Shown: positions 34,184 to 45,886 of the stretch, one piece after another
Position numbering within the stretch: the stretch's first letter is position 1
Layout of the letters: the number at the start of each line of letters is the position of its first letter
From: Chrysogorgia sp. JL179-B06
Taxonomy: Eukaryota > Cnidaria > Anthozoa > Scleralcyonacea > Chrysogorgiidae
Length of the DNA stretch: 64,000 nucleotides
Direction: 5' to 3'
NCBI GenBank assembly: GCA_035772405.1
Contig: JAYKKM010000343.1
Coordinates: 248,001 to 312,000, forward strand
Translations under genes and position numbers: made by a program
Notes under the pieces: generated by a model
Databases searched by the model: none
The model's input: the letters and a program-made list of their open reading frames with translations, nothing else
What the model was told of the DNA's origin: nothing

Positions 34184-34245
34184 AGTACGTCATGTTAGGA
34201 TACATGGAGAGGTTTGAGTGTATATATGTTGTGTCATGATATTGT
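34184..34245 (+). repeat. Shared flank of GGTGGTTYRY array 1
   Basis: AAGTACGTCATGTTAGGATA and GTGTATATATGTTGTGTCAT match, in inverse orientation, the flank of array 3 at 51764-51826. The flank and the satellite thus travel as one unit. Confidence 0.75.
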
Positions 34246-34249
34246 GGTT

Positions 34250-35162
<913 letters not shown>

Positions 35163-36134
35163 TTACTCGGGCTACCTGTGGTAGCCGAGTCTAGGTTTCG
35201 GCTCTGTTTATTACTCGTGCCTCCCCCCGTGGGGGGAGCACGAGTCTTAAAAAGGGCTCTGTTTATTATTATTATTTTGTCTAGTCGCGAAATCGCAATT
35301 ATTGCATCATTACTTGGGCTACCTGTGGGGTAAGCCCAAGTCTTAATCTGGGTAGCAATTCTTTATTATTTTTCCGGTCAACAAAATGGAACTAAATTTC
35401 AAAAATGAGCGCTGACCATAAAAGACACGCGATGAGCGCTGACCATAAAAGACACGCGTGTTTACGCGACACGACGAGCGCTGACCATAAAATACACGCT
35501 GAAAAGACACGTGGAAGACACGCGTGTGCTGACAAACACGCGTGTGTTCATATATATAATATAACCACGCTTCGTTGGTCGGCATTGATCTATTTAAAGA
35601 CTCTAGCAAAGTTGTGATATTAAAGATTGATAAGGAATGTGGCTGGCGAGTATCTTGATCTTATATACGCTCACAATCCAGATCGCTTCAAAACGGGTTG
35701 GTCTACGATTTCGAGAACCTGCAGTACTCGATCAAATTATATGTTTCCATACGCTTTTTGTCTACTATTAAAATGTTTAATAATTTAATATGAGACTCAA
35801 CATATGAATGCTGTATGGAAATATGTTAACTGTTCTGAGGTAACTGTGATATTTTTATAAGCTGCATTGTTGCCTGTATTGTTTATTGTTATGTTATACA
35901 AAATATAGTCGATGCTACAGTTTATTGTTTCATATATACCAAGTACTATTATTAAAGTATGCAATGTTGCTATCGAATTTTACCCTGTTTCACTTGATAT
36001 TTTACCTGTAAGCTTAAAATGGAGCTCCAGAATGTTGTGGATTATCAGTAAGTTTGTATCGATTGTTCATATTATTATATGCGAATGCTTACAAATGAAC
36101 GTACAGTATATAAATCTCTGACACTCGTTGTTGC
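35163..36134 (+). mobile_element. Family X, copy 2 (5' part, interrupted by Gypsy-2)
   Basis: Starts TTACTCGGGCTACC and folds into a terminal hairpin with GGTAGCCGAGT. Two further X-like starts, each with its own hairpin, occur at 35211 (TTACTCGTGCCTCCCCCC) and 35310 (TTACTTGGGCTACC). From 35636 on it matches copy 1 (GGCTGGCGAGTATCTTGATC, AATATGAGACTCAACATATG, AAATGAACGTACAGTATATA). It stops at GTTGTTGC where the Gypsy-2 LTR begins. The rest of the same X is at 45887-47285. Confidence 0.75.
35403..35546. repeat. Minisatellite, GAGCGCTGACCATAAAAGAC units
   Basis: About 27-bp units containing GAGCGCTGACCATAAAA and GACACGCGTG, three clear copies then decaying ones, inside the X copy. Copy 1 lacks them. 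Confidence 0.8.
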
Positions 36135-36304
36135 TGTAAAATAGGTTTTATTTTAGTGATAACTCGGAGAACATACACAAATAGTTTTCGCTAACAGTTC
36201 CGAGCAATGTCTGACGTTTTTCTCAGCTCACGTCAGCATTGTGTCAGCAACAGTAATGTTTTTCAACGTGATGCAAAGCATCTTGAAACAGTAGCTATGC
36301 TACA
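36135..36304 (-). repeat. Gypsy-2 3' LTR
   Basis: On the minus strand it runs from TGTAGCATAGCTACTG to CCTATTTTACA, 170 bp, bounded by TG...CA. It is preceded by the purine tract AGAAGGGGATAA (36305-36317). No second copy was found in the window. Confidence 0.75.
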
Positions 36305-36347
36305 TTATCCCCTTCTAACAAAAGGTATAAAAGCAACAGTTAATAAA

Positions 36348-38470
36348 TTAATAACTAAGGTCATAGTCATCAGTCCAAGTTGGTCGTTTCCGACAACGAC
36401 TCGGTCTATTTCTTGTTTGATCGGATTGATCATTTCTGCTGGTATCCACCTCTGTGTTGCGAGTAGTCGTCTCGGCCTCGGGTGCGGTTTCCGCGTCAGT
36501 TGGAATTGGTGGTTGCTGTCTTTGTTGCTCGAAGATCCAGTCTTCCTCGTCATCATCGTCGTCATCATTGTGATGTCGTCCGTTTATTTCCTCTGTTAAT
36601 GTTGGTTGTTGACGAACCTGTACAGCAGGTGTGTTCTCAACATGTCCTGAACCTTCTGACTCTCTTGGCGTGTAACATTTCTTCAAATTATTGAAGTGCA
36701 CCACGACTCGTTTACGACCACCTTCCTTCTTCAGTCGATAAACTACATCGGTTATCTTCTTAATGACAACGTATGGACCTTCCCACGATGCAGCAAGCTT
36801 CTTTGCGAGTCCCTTTTTTACGAAGTGCACCATTCGCCAAACTCGATCACCAATTCCGTAGGGGTTCCTTGTGTTCTTGCATCGTAGTACTTATATCTGC
36901 GAGTAGTTTTTTCGGTCTTATCTCTTGCCAACTTAGGAGCCGCATGAAATCGTTCTTCCAATGTTCTCACGTATTCGGAAGTGGTTAGTTTTGGTTGATT
37001 TGGCAGATGACTAGCTACTAGAAGATCCACAGGCAAGCGAGATTCCCTACCAAACATCATACGGAAGGGGGTAACACCAGTAGATGATTGTACACTTGTT
37101 CGATATGCCATAAGAACTTGGGGAATTAATATATCCCAGTCACGTTGGTTATCGTCCACTGTTTTGGACAACATGCTCTTCAAAGTGCGGTTAAATCTTT
37201 CTACCAAACCATCGCTCTCTGGGTGATATGGCGTGGTTCGAGTTTTGTGAATACCCAGTATGTTGACCACGCTTTTGAAGACGTTGCTCTCGAAATCACG
37301 GCCTTGATCTGAATGTAAGGTATGCATCACTCCATAAGGCGATATGCATTCGTCCACTAGCTTTCTTGCCACCGTTGGTGCTTTGTGGTCCGGAATAGGA
37401 TAGGCTTCGACCCATCTTGTGAAGCAGTCTGAAATCACTAGTATAAATCGATTCTTTCTTTCCGTTTGAGGTAGCGGACCAATAACGTCCAGAGCAACCC
37501 GTTCCATTGGGTATCCTGTTGAGCTGGTTACAAGAGGCGCTCTTGCTTTACTCTGGGGCGGGTTGTGTGTTGCATATTTTCCACAGTTATGACAATGTTC
37601 CTCAATGTCCCTTTCCCATCCTTTCCAATAGTATCTCGCTTTCACTTTCTGTGTCATTTTGATGATTCCCAGGTGACCAGATGTTGGAATTTCATGAACT
37701 GTATTCAGTATTTCTGGAATCAACTTTCTTGGCAGGCAGATTTGCAGATTTTTATCTTTTCCATCTTCACTTTTCAGGTCATCCACCAATTTGAGTCTAC
37801 TAAACTGGCTCCATAGTGAAGATACCAGGGGATCCATACCCGCTATTTCTTTTCTCAATGGTCGTTCTCCTCTCTTGACCCACGATATTGCTTGGCTGAT
37901 AGTAAGGTCTTCTACCTGGTACAACGCCATTTCTCGATCAGCCACTGCCGTTTCTCCACTTGGGGGTGATACAAATGAGACTTGTCTCTCGTTGTCTCCT
38001 GATGCACTCCCTTCTCTGCTAGACCAGGGAATTATGGACATTCCGTCGGCATTTCCATGTGTCTTTCCTGGTCTGTGTTGCACAGTGAAATCAAATTCAG
38101 CCAGTCTTTCCAGTCTTTCCAGCCACCTGGCCACTTGACCTTTAGGGTTTTTGAAACCCTGTAGCCACTTCAACGCACTGTGATCGGTACGCACAGTGAA
38201 ATGGTGTCCCCATAGGTACGGCTCGAAATGTTCCATTCCCCATATCATGGCTAGTAGTTCTTTCCGAGTTGTGCTGTAATTACGTTCAGCTTTGGACAGG
38301 GACTTCGCAGCAAACCCGATGACTCTCTCGTTTCCTTATTGTACCTGAGATAGCACAGCACCGAGTCCGTCATTGCTAGCATCTGTATCCAAGATAAATG
38401 GAACTCCGAAATCAGGATACGCCAAAACTGGAGCAGTTGTTAGCTTGTTCTTTAAAGTCTCAAACGCTTC
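36348..38470 (-). pseudogene. Gypsy-2 RNase H, integrase and Pol C-terminus
   Basis: Frame 38248-36818 covers the RNase H end (TVRTDHSALKWLQ, HRPGKTHGNADGMS). Next come the integrase zinc site (HEIPTSGH ... CHNCGKYA) and the catalytic core: LDVIGPLPQTE for the first Asp, LHSDQGRDFES for the second, PESDGLVERFNR for the Glu. Upstream, 38470-38250 encodes the RNase H start, broken by stops (a TAA after WRK and another after SQVQ). A frameshift near 36830 moves coding to frame 36833-36348 (WEGPYVVIKKITDVVYRLKK, a tail typical after Gypsy integrase, then an acidic Asp/Glu run). It would process and integrate cDNA. Confidence 0.85.
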
Positions 38471-38476
38471 TTCGCA

Positions 38477-39540
38477 TTATTTTCTCCATATATACGAGGA
38501 TCCCCTCTGTTCCAGTTTGTATAAAGGAGCTGCTATGTCTGCATACCTCGGAATGAACTGTCGGTAGTAGCCTGCACAGCCAAGAAAAGAGCGGGGATTC
38601 GTGAAATCGCCAGGGGTAGGCCATTCTTGTAGCGCCTTGATTTTGTCTGGATCTGTTGCAATTCCTTCTCGACTCACTATGTGACCCAAGACCACAGTTT
38701 TTTCATTCAAAAAGTGGCACTTTCGAGCGTTCAATTTAAGTCCAGCGTCCCCAAGTCGGCTCAACACTGTATCTAACTTTCGATAGTGTTCATCTAGAGA
38801 TCCAGCAAAGATGATGATATCATCGAGATAAACGAGGCAGTCTAACCCGTTAAGACCACGTAATATGGTGTTCATGGCGCGTTGAAATGTGGCGGGAGCA
38901 TTGGTCAGCCGAAGGGCATTCGTTTGAATTAATAATGACCGTCAGGCGTCGAGAACGCTGTTTTATCTCTGTCCATTGCGTCCACACTTATCTGCCAATA
39001 TCCCCTGACCAGATCCAGGTGGGTAAAATAGGCAGCCCGCGACATTGCGTGTAAGATGTCTTCACATCTCGGTAACGGGTACACATCTTTCTTCGTGACT
39101 TCGTTTAGCTTCCGATAGTCCACACAAAACCGTTTGGAACCATCCTTTTTCCGAACCAAGATCACTGGAGCACACCATGGAGAAGTCGAAGGCTCTATAA
39201 CATCGCTTGATAACATCACCTCTACTTCATGCTGGATCTCTTCTCGTTGGTGAAACGGAATTCTACGAGGCTGTAGTCGGATTGGTGAGGAATCTCCTGT
39301 CGGAATAGAATGTTTCACTTCTGTCACTTTCCCGAGGTCACGTGGTCCTCTTGATACTACGTTGCTATGACGTGCGAGGAGATCATAGATGCGTTCTTTT
39401 TCGTTGTTTGGTATCGATGTGTTGTCAATTCGAAACCGTTCGGACACATTTCTTCTTGTAAATTGCTTGAATCCCCTTTCTGCGCAGCCATACAATAACT
39501 TTTCTTTGTGACGCTTTGTGGTTCGATTGTTTTGACGCAC
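38477..39540 (-). pseudogene. Gypsy-2 reverse transcriptase
   Basis: Frame 39540-38929 carries the pre-RT segment and fingers (VILVRKKDGSKRFCVDYRKL) and motif A (AAYFTHLDLVRGYWQI). A stop (CAT TAT TAA) and a one-base deletion in the FGLTNAP segment break it. Frame 38875-38477 continues with LVYLDDIIIF, the YxDD catalytic box (about 38819-38830), and the thumb (SFLGCAGYYRQFIPRYADIA). Both motif A and the YLDD box are preserved, so the damage is only stops and shifts. Confidence 0.85.
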
Positions 39541-40289
39541 TCGTACCAGGGTGATTCGACTTCTGAATCTGTAAGGGGAATTAGATTTCCCATTGAGCTA
39601 CCCCGATAGATTCTCCGCGGTTTGGACTGCGAGTTAAATATTCTTACTGGAATTGTCCCTTTTGTTACGATAGTAGCTACTTTTATGACCCCAACTGAAT
39701 AACGTTCCTCGAATCGTGATTCTGGTTCCAAAACTCCGGTCATCTGATCCACAGTTGTCCCACGGTCCACTTTACATGCAATGTTTGTCATTGAGTGTGG
39801 AGGAATGGTGATACTCTCCGCCACCGTTATGCGGCAGATTTGCTTGATTTGATTAGAAATTAGGTCGCTTGTTTTACCATTCGCTACGATTTTCCCTTCC
39901 TCAAAGTTAATAAGAAATTGATGAGGCTGTAGAAAGTCAGTTCCGATGAGCATATCCTGTGCTAAATTATCGCACACGTGTACTTCGTGACACGCAACAA
40001 CTCCTGCAAGTTCAATATGAACGTCCGCTACTATACGCACTGTTAGGAGACTGTTGTTTGCTCCAACAATAGGTTGAGTCGCCGGTCGTGTTTTTGTATT
40101 CACGGTTCTCACCCCGTTGAACACAGCCCGATGAATCAACGTCACAGCCGCTCCCGTTTCTACTAGAGTTGTGACTTCCTTTCCGTTCACTTCGCATTTG
40201 GCATATATGGCATTGTTCGTTGTCGCGCTGGCAATCTTCTGAGCTGGTTGTTCTCTTGATTGTGGTGATAAACGCGCGGGCGAGTTCAT
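39357..40289 (-). pseudogene. Gypsy-2 protease and pre-RT linker
   Basis: The 310-codon frame begins inside the gag end and overlaps it in another frame, as usual for gag-pol shifts. Residues 25-55 hold the protease fold start with VETGAAVTLIHRAVF. The expected catalytic Asp of D(T/S)GA is Glu (GAA) here, which should abolish cleavage. DMLIGTDFLQPHQFLI is the second conserved protease segment. The linker runs on to the RT frame at 39540, with overlapping frames near 39360-39540 showing another frameshift. Confidence 0.8.
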
Positions 40290-40311
40290 CTCCGATATGA
40301 ACCCACCCTGT

Positions 40312-40545
40312 AACCGTTTCCCTGGTTACCCCCGTTCTGCACGAACCGTGTCGGGCAATTTCTTCGGAAATGACCCTGTTCTCCACAATTATAACATTCG
40401 TTGTTTCTTCTACTTTCGCGTTTTGGTTGTCGCTGGCCGTTCTCCAACAATCTTTCAATTTTATTCTGCCGATCAATGATCTCTTTGGCCCATTGCGGCG
40501 GATTGCTGTCTTGAGCGCCCGCGAGATTAACTTCTGCTGTGGTCA
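40312..40545 (-). pseudogene. Gypsy-2 gag nucleocapsid end
   Basis: A minus-strand frame ending at a TGA near 40290 encodes QWAKEIIDRQNKIERLLENG, then CYNCGEQGHFRRNC, a perfect CX2CX4HX4C zinc knuckle, and a Gly/Asn-rich tail. This is the RNA-binding end of Gag. The overlapping 154-codon frame (40012-40476) is a shadow. The frame is closed upstream by a TGA near 40565, close to the insertion of element A. Confidence 0.75.
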
Positions 40546-40613
40546 GCGAGGGTTGGTTTGTTCATGCGCTATGTTGACATCAGGAGGCAGGGGTTAACTC
40601 GTCGATATTCATA

Positions 40614-41297
40614 GAGATCATAAATAAAACTAGAGGGGGCATCCAATCTTCATTTCAGTAAATCCCGGGTAACCAATTGGACGCCGCCATCTTGGATAAA
40701 TTGGCGGCAAGATAGCACACTCGGATGTAAAAATACCCGGTGACAGGAGTTTTTCTCGTATGATTGTCGAGAGGTCAAAGGTCGCTCGCTGTTTTTTAAA
40801 TGTTTTTGAAGTATAGAAAACGAAAACCGTGTTGTTTTTTCGAGGTTTTTTGCAAGTTGTGTTGAAACTGCTCATGTGCTAATGCACCTTTTTTCGGAAA
40901 TCAAACCAGCGATGGTAAATTCATGCTCGTTTGTAGACTGCTCAAACGGCTCACGTCAGCTCACGCCAGATCACGCCAGATCACGTCAGCCGACTGCTTT
41001 TATCTTTTTCATGCCCCAGAAATCGCCAAAGAGCTAATAAGCCTTTTGAATGGTTTGTGCCCAATTTTTATTGTATAAAACAAATTAATTCCATTTTGCC
41101 ATTGTATGTTCAGTTATAGACGTCAGACGTAATGTTAGAAACATTAAAATTCTCCTCCTACTTGTGGGATAGGCAGAAGTCTCGAAACTGGTAATTGTGC
41201 ATCCGGGTGGGCTATTTTGCCTCCAACTGAGCAATGGCGGGGGCAACTGGCTACCCGATTTTCCTCAAAGTGCCCCCTCTAGTTTTATTTATGATCT
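40614..41297. mobile_element. Inverted-repeat element A in Gypsy-2 gag
   Basis: 27-bp perfect TIRs: 40615-40641 (AGATCATAAATAAAACTAGA...) and 41271-41297. TTCATA occurs on both sides (40608-40613 and 41297-41302), a possible target duplication overlapping the right end. About 684 bp long. It contains a small THAP-like frame but no full transposase. Confidence 0.8.
40912..41037 (+). CDS. THAP-like small ORF inside element A
   Basis: ATG 40912 to TAA 41037, 41 codons: MVNSCSFVDCSNGSRQ and later AFIFFMPQKSPKS. A start of the type 'C-x4-C-(S/T)N' followed by an 'F..F(P)' step is what opens THAP zinc-finger domains, found in P-element-type transposases and host proteins. Here a GATCACGCCA-type tandem stretch replaces the middle, and the later Cys and His ligands are absent because of the early stop. 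This is a remnant or a chance resemblance; it could mark element A as P-like. Confidence 0.3.
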   Translation: MVNSCSFVDCSNGSRQLTPDHARSRQPTAFIFFMPQKSPKS

Positions 41298-41303
41298 TCA
41301 TAC

Positions 41304-44300
41304 CCGATGTGTCGGACCATCGTGACGTCACACGAAGAGATGCGAGCTATTGAAAATGGCGCCCTTTTGCATGTGGCCTCCACAAAGATGTTTCATTTTG
41401 GGAGACTTGTCGCTTCGATCACAATTATTTTTGACAAAAATAATTGGTCGACGTCAAGATAACTCGAAAAGGTAGGTAATTGTTTAATAAATACCGAATA
41501 AAGATCAACAAATTGTTTTAAATCGTATGACATCTGCTCCAGTATTCAAAGCAATTCAAGAACGATGCGACAGTACATGGGATAGAATGCCGTATTTCAT
41601 TGAGAAAAAAATGCCAAATTTCTTATCATGTGTGACCTACTGATTGGCTATATATAAACAAATTCATAACATGTGTAATTAGGAGTTTTTAACCAAACAT
41701 AAAAATGATCAGTCCATTTCAAAATACTGATGTCGGATCCAAAAATACAAATAACGCGTGAAATTTTTTATTGTTTTCATTATTTGTCTGATTCTTATGT
41801 CAAAGTGTTTTGATAACGTTGTGTATCACTTTCCTGGTCTTCTTGCAACTTATTCAACAAAAAAATTAGCGAATATTATCCAATCGACACCCTCAAAATT
41901 TCAGTGACGGTAAACTGATACCTTATAAATTCCATAGGCCTAGTTGAATCACTTGGTCTTATTTAAAATGGTTTGAAATATCACTATCTTGTTCTGATCT
42001 ATATGTTAATACTTTCAGGTTATGTTTTGTATTTTGTTATTTTTTTAATTATACGAATGGTTTCTTGCAAGCTGGAGATGCTAATGATCCAATTTTTTTC
42101 TTGCATAGTTTTATTTGGTAGGGTTTGTTGTTAATTTGCTGATTACATTTATTATATCTTTTTCCTCTGCCATTATTTTGTTTTTCATTGCATCTTTTTG
42201 TTGCTGATGTTGCTGGATCTATTGGAATGGAGCAGGCTCAAAATATGGGTGTAATTTTGCTTGACTGGTTTTGTTTCAGTTATTAAGTTTTTTGGTTGAG
42301 CCATTGCCAGGATTTTTTTTAATTGTGAATGGTTGTTTGCATTTGAAGTTCTTATGCTCTCGTGACATTTTTCAAAATTTAAGCGAAATGTGCATGGATG
42401 ATGCACCTTTTGTTTGAGGATGTTTCCCAACATATTTGGCAATTCCACTGTTCCACATTTTATATAGGACAGTATGATTTATTTATAAATTTCTGTTTTT
42501 CTTGTAGGTATATGGCTCTTGCTTGCATAACCTGTAGATGTTCAATTCAATTTTCCCTACCCTGGTTTCAATCTGTTGACATTTTTTCCTTAATTTCCTT
42601 AACTTATAATACAAATGTTTGTGGTGCTGGCATTGTTTACCGTGCAAGAGATAACCAAAATCATGATGATTTCATTTGTAGAATTAATTACAGGCAAATA
42701 TATGCTCCAAGTGGTGAAGTCAATAAAAGAGAAAAAGGTCCAGAAAGTGGAAGCTCAGAAAGCAAAATAAAATCTGAAACTGATTGATAGAGCAGCTTTC
42801 TACAAATGTAAAGAAACCTGTATGTGTCATAAATCGAAATGTGAGGATTCGGGGTTAAAGTAGTGCTCTTCATGTCAACATCCTTCAATCAATATATGAA
42901 AATGTCAAGTCTCAGTTCAAACTTGTAAAGAAGATTGACATATTTAATTGCAGAGATCTGACAAATTTTATTAAAAGCTCTTTGTTCAGTTTTTGTACAT
43001 AATTTTTAAATAGTTGTATAATTTTTAATATTAATCATTGTTATATAATGTGTAAAATAGAATGACAATACAGGGTGACAACTTAATACAGGGTGATGAT
43101 TTAATACATACAGGGTAACCACAATTAATACAATGTGACCACTTAATACAGGGTGACCATGTACAGGTGACCACTTAACACAGGGTTACCACTTAATAAA
43201 GTTTCTGCAACTATAGTTTTATATAGAAAACTATAGTTTTGTTCCAAAAAAATGTGATAATTGTACTGTGTGTGGTACTTACCTTATTATTATAATGATT
43301 TGTATTAGATTGTAGTTTTCTCATTTTTTATGACAGGAAGATATCATCTTTTTTATGGATTTCCTTCTATTTTGATTACATATTAAATTAAATGAAGCTG
43401 AAACAATGTTCAGATCATTATCATTTATGAATCGACATGTTATTACAACAGGTTGACTGTTGGGCATACTTGTGGATTCTGATTAATATTTCTTGTTTGA
43501 TTAAAGAGTATATAGAAAATTCAATTAATTTGTAATGGTATATTATAATTATGTACATTCTGCTGTTATATGAGTTTCTTTATTAATATTTTATACAATG
43601 AACATAAATTTGAAACACTTTGACAGGCTGTGTTAGCCATAAGTATAATTGTTAAGTGTTTCTTAACTTTCTTGTTTAGTAACCCTGATACAGGTACAGA
43701 CACAGTGATGTTAGATTTGCCAACCACTTCTCAATAGCATAGTTGTATAATGAGTGACTTACTAGTCTGGTGAATATTCTGACACGTCGTGCAAAACTAC
43801 GAGCATCTATAAATTTAGAGAATTTATTTCTATGGCTAGTTTAAATATTGTAAGTTGATCTGATAGTCCAAGGACTGTATTTGGATAACTATATCTATAT
43901 TTAATTGACAACTTTCCTGACTACCTATATGGTTATTACAGGAGGCCCTGCAGTTGTGTGTATATATGTTGCATTACCAATTTTATATAATGAAGTTTAC
44001 AATAAAAAAACAAGGTGCACATATATTGTTTACATCATTCTATGAATTTATTAAATTTCCAATGAATGATTTTATATGTGCAACTAAAAGGCGGAAATTT
44101 GAAACCTTTTGTTAATCTAAATTAAACCGAACGATATGCGACCAAAACAAATAAAGACGGCGACGCCATTTAATGTTGTCAAAATGTTGACAAATCGCAC
44201 TGATCATGTTTTTACGATCATAACATTACTTCTATCCGTCAAAGTTCTAAAGACTTTAAACTAATAAAGGCTCTGTCTTCGTCTCAGAATAAAAGGTGAC

Positions 44301-44609
44301 ACTATTTCGAAGATACTGCTGTTTTGCATAGTCAAGTCGCGGCTTTCAAGTAACGACCGTAAACCGATTGATCTGAACATTTGTGGTTTAATCTTATTAA
44401 AACTTTAGATTTTAGGATAATTTTACGTAATAAGGTAGCTTATATATAAACACGCCCATGCCTTTTGGCCTGTCATCTTTATATGCGGACTTCCTCGGTA
44501 AATTGCCACCAAAATAACTTGAGGAAGCTAAATGGAGGCCATTTGTTTTTGTCCCTTTAAACTTCCCGGGGAAAGCTGCCGGTGACGTCACGATGGTCCA
44601 ACACATCGG
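41304..44609. mobile_element. Inverted-repeat element B (3.3 kb) in Gypsy-2 gag
   Basis: 28-bp TIRs with one mismatch: 41304-41331 (CCGATGTGTCGGACCATCGT...) and 44582-44609. Its left end lies 6 bp from element A. Between the ends is AT-rich DNA with one open frame of note (42398-42787, + strand, 129 codons; Cys-rich start, basic and Ser/Glu-rich end), which I do not recognise. No transposase domain was seen, so it is non-autonomous or carries an unknown gene. The gag frame stops exactly at its right end. Confidence 0.75.
43062..43200 (+). repeat. Minisatellite ACAGGGTGACCACTTAAT
   Basis: About seven degenerate 18-22-bp units (TACAGGGTGACAACTTAA, CAGGGTGATGATTTAATACA, CAGGGTTACCACTTAATAA) inside element B. 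Confidence 0.85.
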
Positions 44610-44930
44610 AGCACGATTTTACTACGAAATCGCGACGAGTTCACCCCTCCCTCCTGGTTGACATCTTGTTTTGTTTTGACTTGCTCCAAAGTGAACAACG
44701 TTTCCAATTTCAAAGCGGTGTGAAGGGCTTCGTCAAAGCTTTTTGGCGAAGTTTGGCTTACGTCTAGTCGTAGTTCACGAGTATCGAGTGCTGAGATGAA
44801 CTGTTCGAGTAGTTCTTCGTCGATCATTGCCGTTTCTTTGCCGCGAAATGCTCTCGTTGCCAAGTGACGAAGATATGTGGGAAGGTTCACCATTCGCCGT
44901 CTGCCACGAAATGCTAATGCACCTATCAAT
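44610..44930 (-). pseudogene. Gypsy-2 gag central fragment
   Basis: The minus-strand frame reads LRHLATRAFRGKETAMIDEE, then LLEQFISALDTRELRLDV and SPKSFDEALHTALKLE, the conserved Gag stretch that packs the retrotransposon capsid. It is cut on the downstream side by the end of element B (FRSKIVLR then TIR). On the upstream side the frame runs into a G16 run and element C, so the N-terminus and 5' LTR are lost. Confidence 0.75.
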
Positions 44931-44941
44931 GTTAGGCCGGC

Positions 44942-44957
44942 GGGGGGGGGGGGGGGG
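44942..44957. repeat. G16 homopolymer
   Basis: Sixteen G residues directly next to the left end of element C. Confidence 0.85.
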
Positions 44958-45885
44958 AGGCAGAGCATGGGGGCGGGATTTGACACAAATATATATCCCA
45001 CGAGTGGGGAATTTGACGATCAGTGCAGTCCCGTGGGCTAAAACATTTGACGACATGGCGGCGGCGATAAGACTGTTACCGAATTTCCGCCAGAGCCTGC
45101 GCTCTTTTTGAACTCCGAAACACGCTTTAAGTTTTGGTCGCGCTTTTGGCTTCTGACCATTGAATATTTATATAAAACTTAAGCCTATTTTAAAACATAT
45201 TTTCATTTGTCATTCTTTGATCATGTAATATATTTTCATAGTCGCTTTGTATTTAGCTGAAACAACGAATGGTTGATAATTATAACAGAGAATTATAACT
45301 CTGAGAAGTGGCTATGTATTTCGTGTAGCGAAATTTGGTGAATGTGGCTTTGATATATTGTATATACAGAAACGTTTTAATCAATATAATTAGTAATTTT
45401 AGGTTGATGACGTACCATATAAGCAGAGTTGACTTCATCGACTTAAGTATTCAGTGATATTACTCAAAGTGTTGCTTGGAAGATTATTAGAGGCCTCATG
45501 GCAGTAAAAAATAAGAAATAGATATAATCTTTAGTTACCGTGAAAAGAAGAACAACTCTACTTTTATCGTCAACAAGCTAAAATTGCTATTCTTTCATTG
45601 AAGAACCACTTTCAGTTTATAATTTTAAATACAGTACTTTGATACACGTCGTTGTTTTAAACAGTAATAAGAACACAATATTTACTGTACGAGGTTATGA
45701 TTTATAGACTAATTCAAATTCTGATCTGTTGATTCTGTTCAGTGTTCAAGTGATTAAAATTTGAGCATTGCCTCAGTGTGTGGTATCCCGCGGGTACCAT
45801 ATTTGACCCACAATAACGTTCCTGGGGTGGGGAATTTGACACAAAATTATGTTACAAGGTCAAATCCCGCCCCCATGCCCTGCCT
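44958..45885. mobile_element. Inverted-repeat element C between Gypsy-2 gag and family X
   Basis: 27-bp TIRs with one mismatch: 44958-44984 (AGGCAGAGCATGGGGGCGGG...) and 45859-45885. Subterminal words ATTTGAC and GTGGGGAATTTGAC repeat near both ends (45004-45017, 45828-45841 and others), as often seen for transposase-binding sites. No transposase is encoded. The right end touches family X directly, so the insertion or a later deletion removed the Gypsy-2 5' LTR. Confidence 0.75.
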
Positions 45886-45886
45886 C

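Larger units (their letters stand above)
36135..44930 (-). mobile_element. Gypsy-2: LTR retrotransposon, minus strand, with nested insertions
   Basis: In minus-strand order: gag fragment (44930-44610), inverted-repeat elements B and A, gag zinc knuckle, protease, RT, RNase H, integrase, a C-terminal Pol tail, purine tract (AGAAGGGGA) and 3' LTR. The domain order and motifs fit Metaviridae (Ty3/Gypsy). The 5' LTR is missing: beyond the gag fragment lies element C and then the rest of family X. Pol has several stops and frameshifts but keeps most catalytic residues, so decay is moderate compared with Gypsy-1. Confidence 0.85.

Noticed and set aside
40012..40476. 154-codon minus-strand frame overlapping gag and protease of Gypsy-2
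   Set aside because: It is the third frame over the zinc knuckle and protease coding sequence. The true knuckle and protease are in the other two frames.
42398..42787. Transposase of element B
   Set aside because: No DDE/D pattern, zinc finger set or other transposase motif is visible in the 129-codon frame. It is mentioned only as unexplained content.
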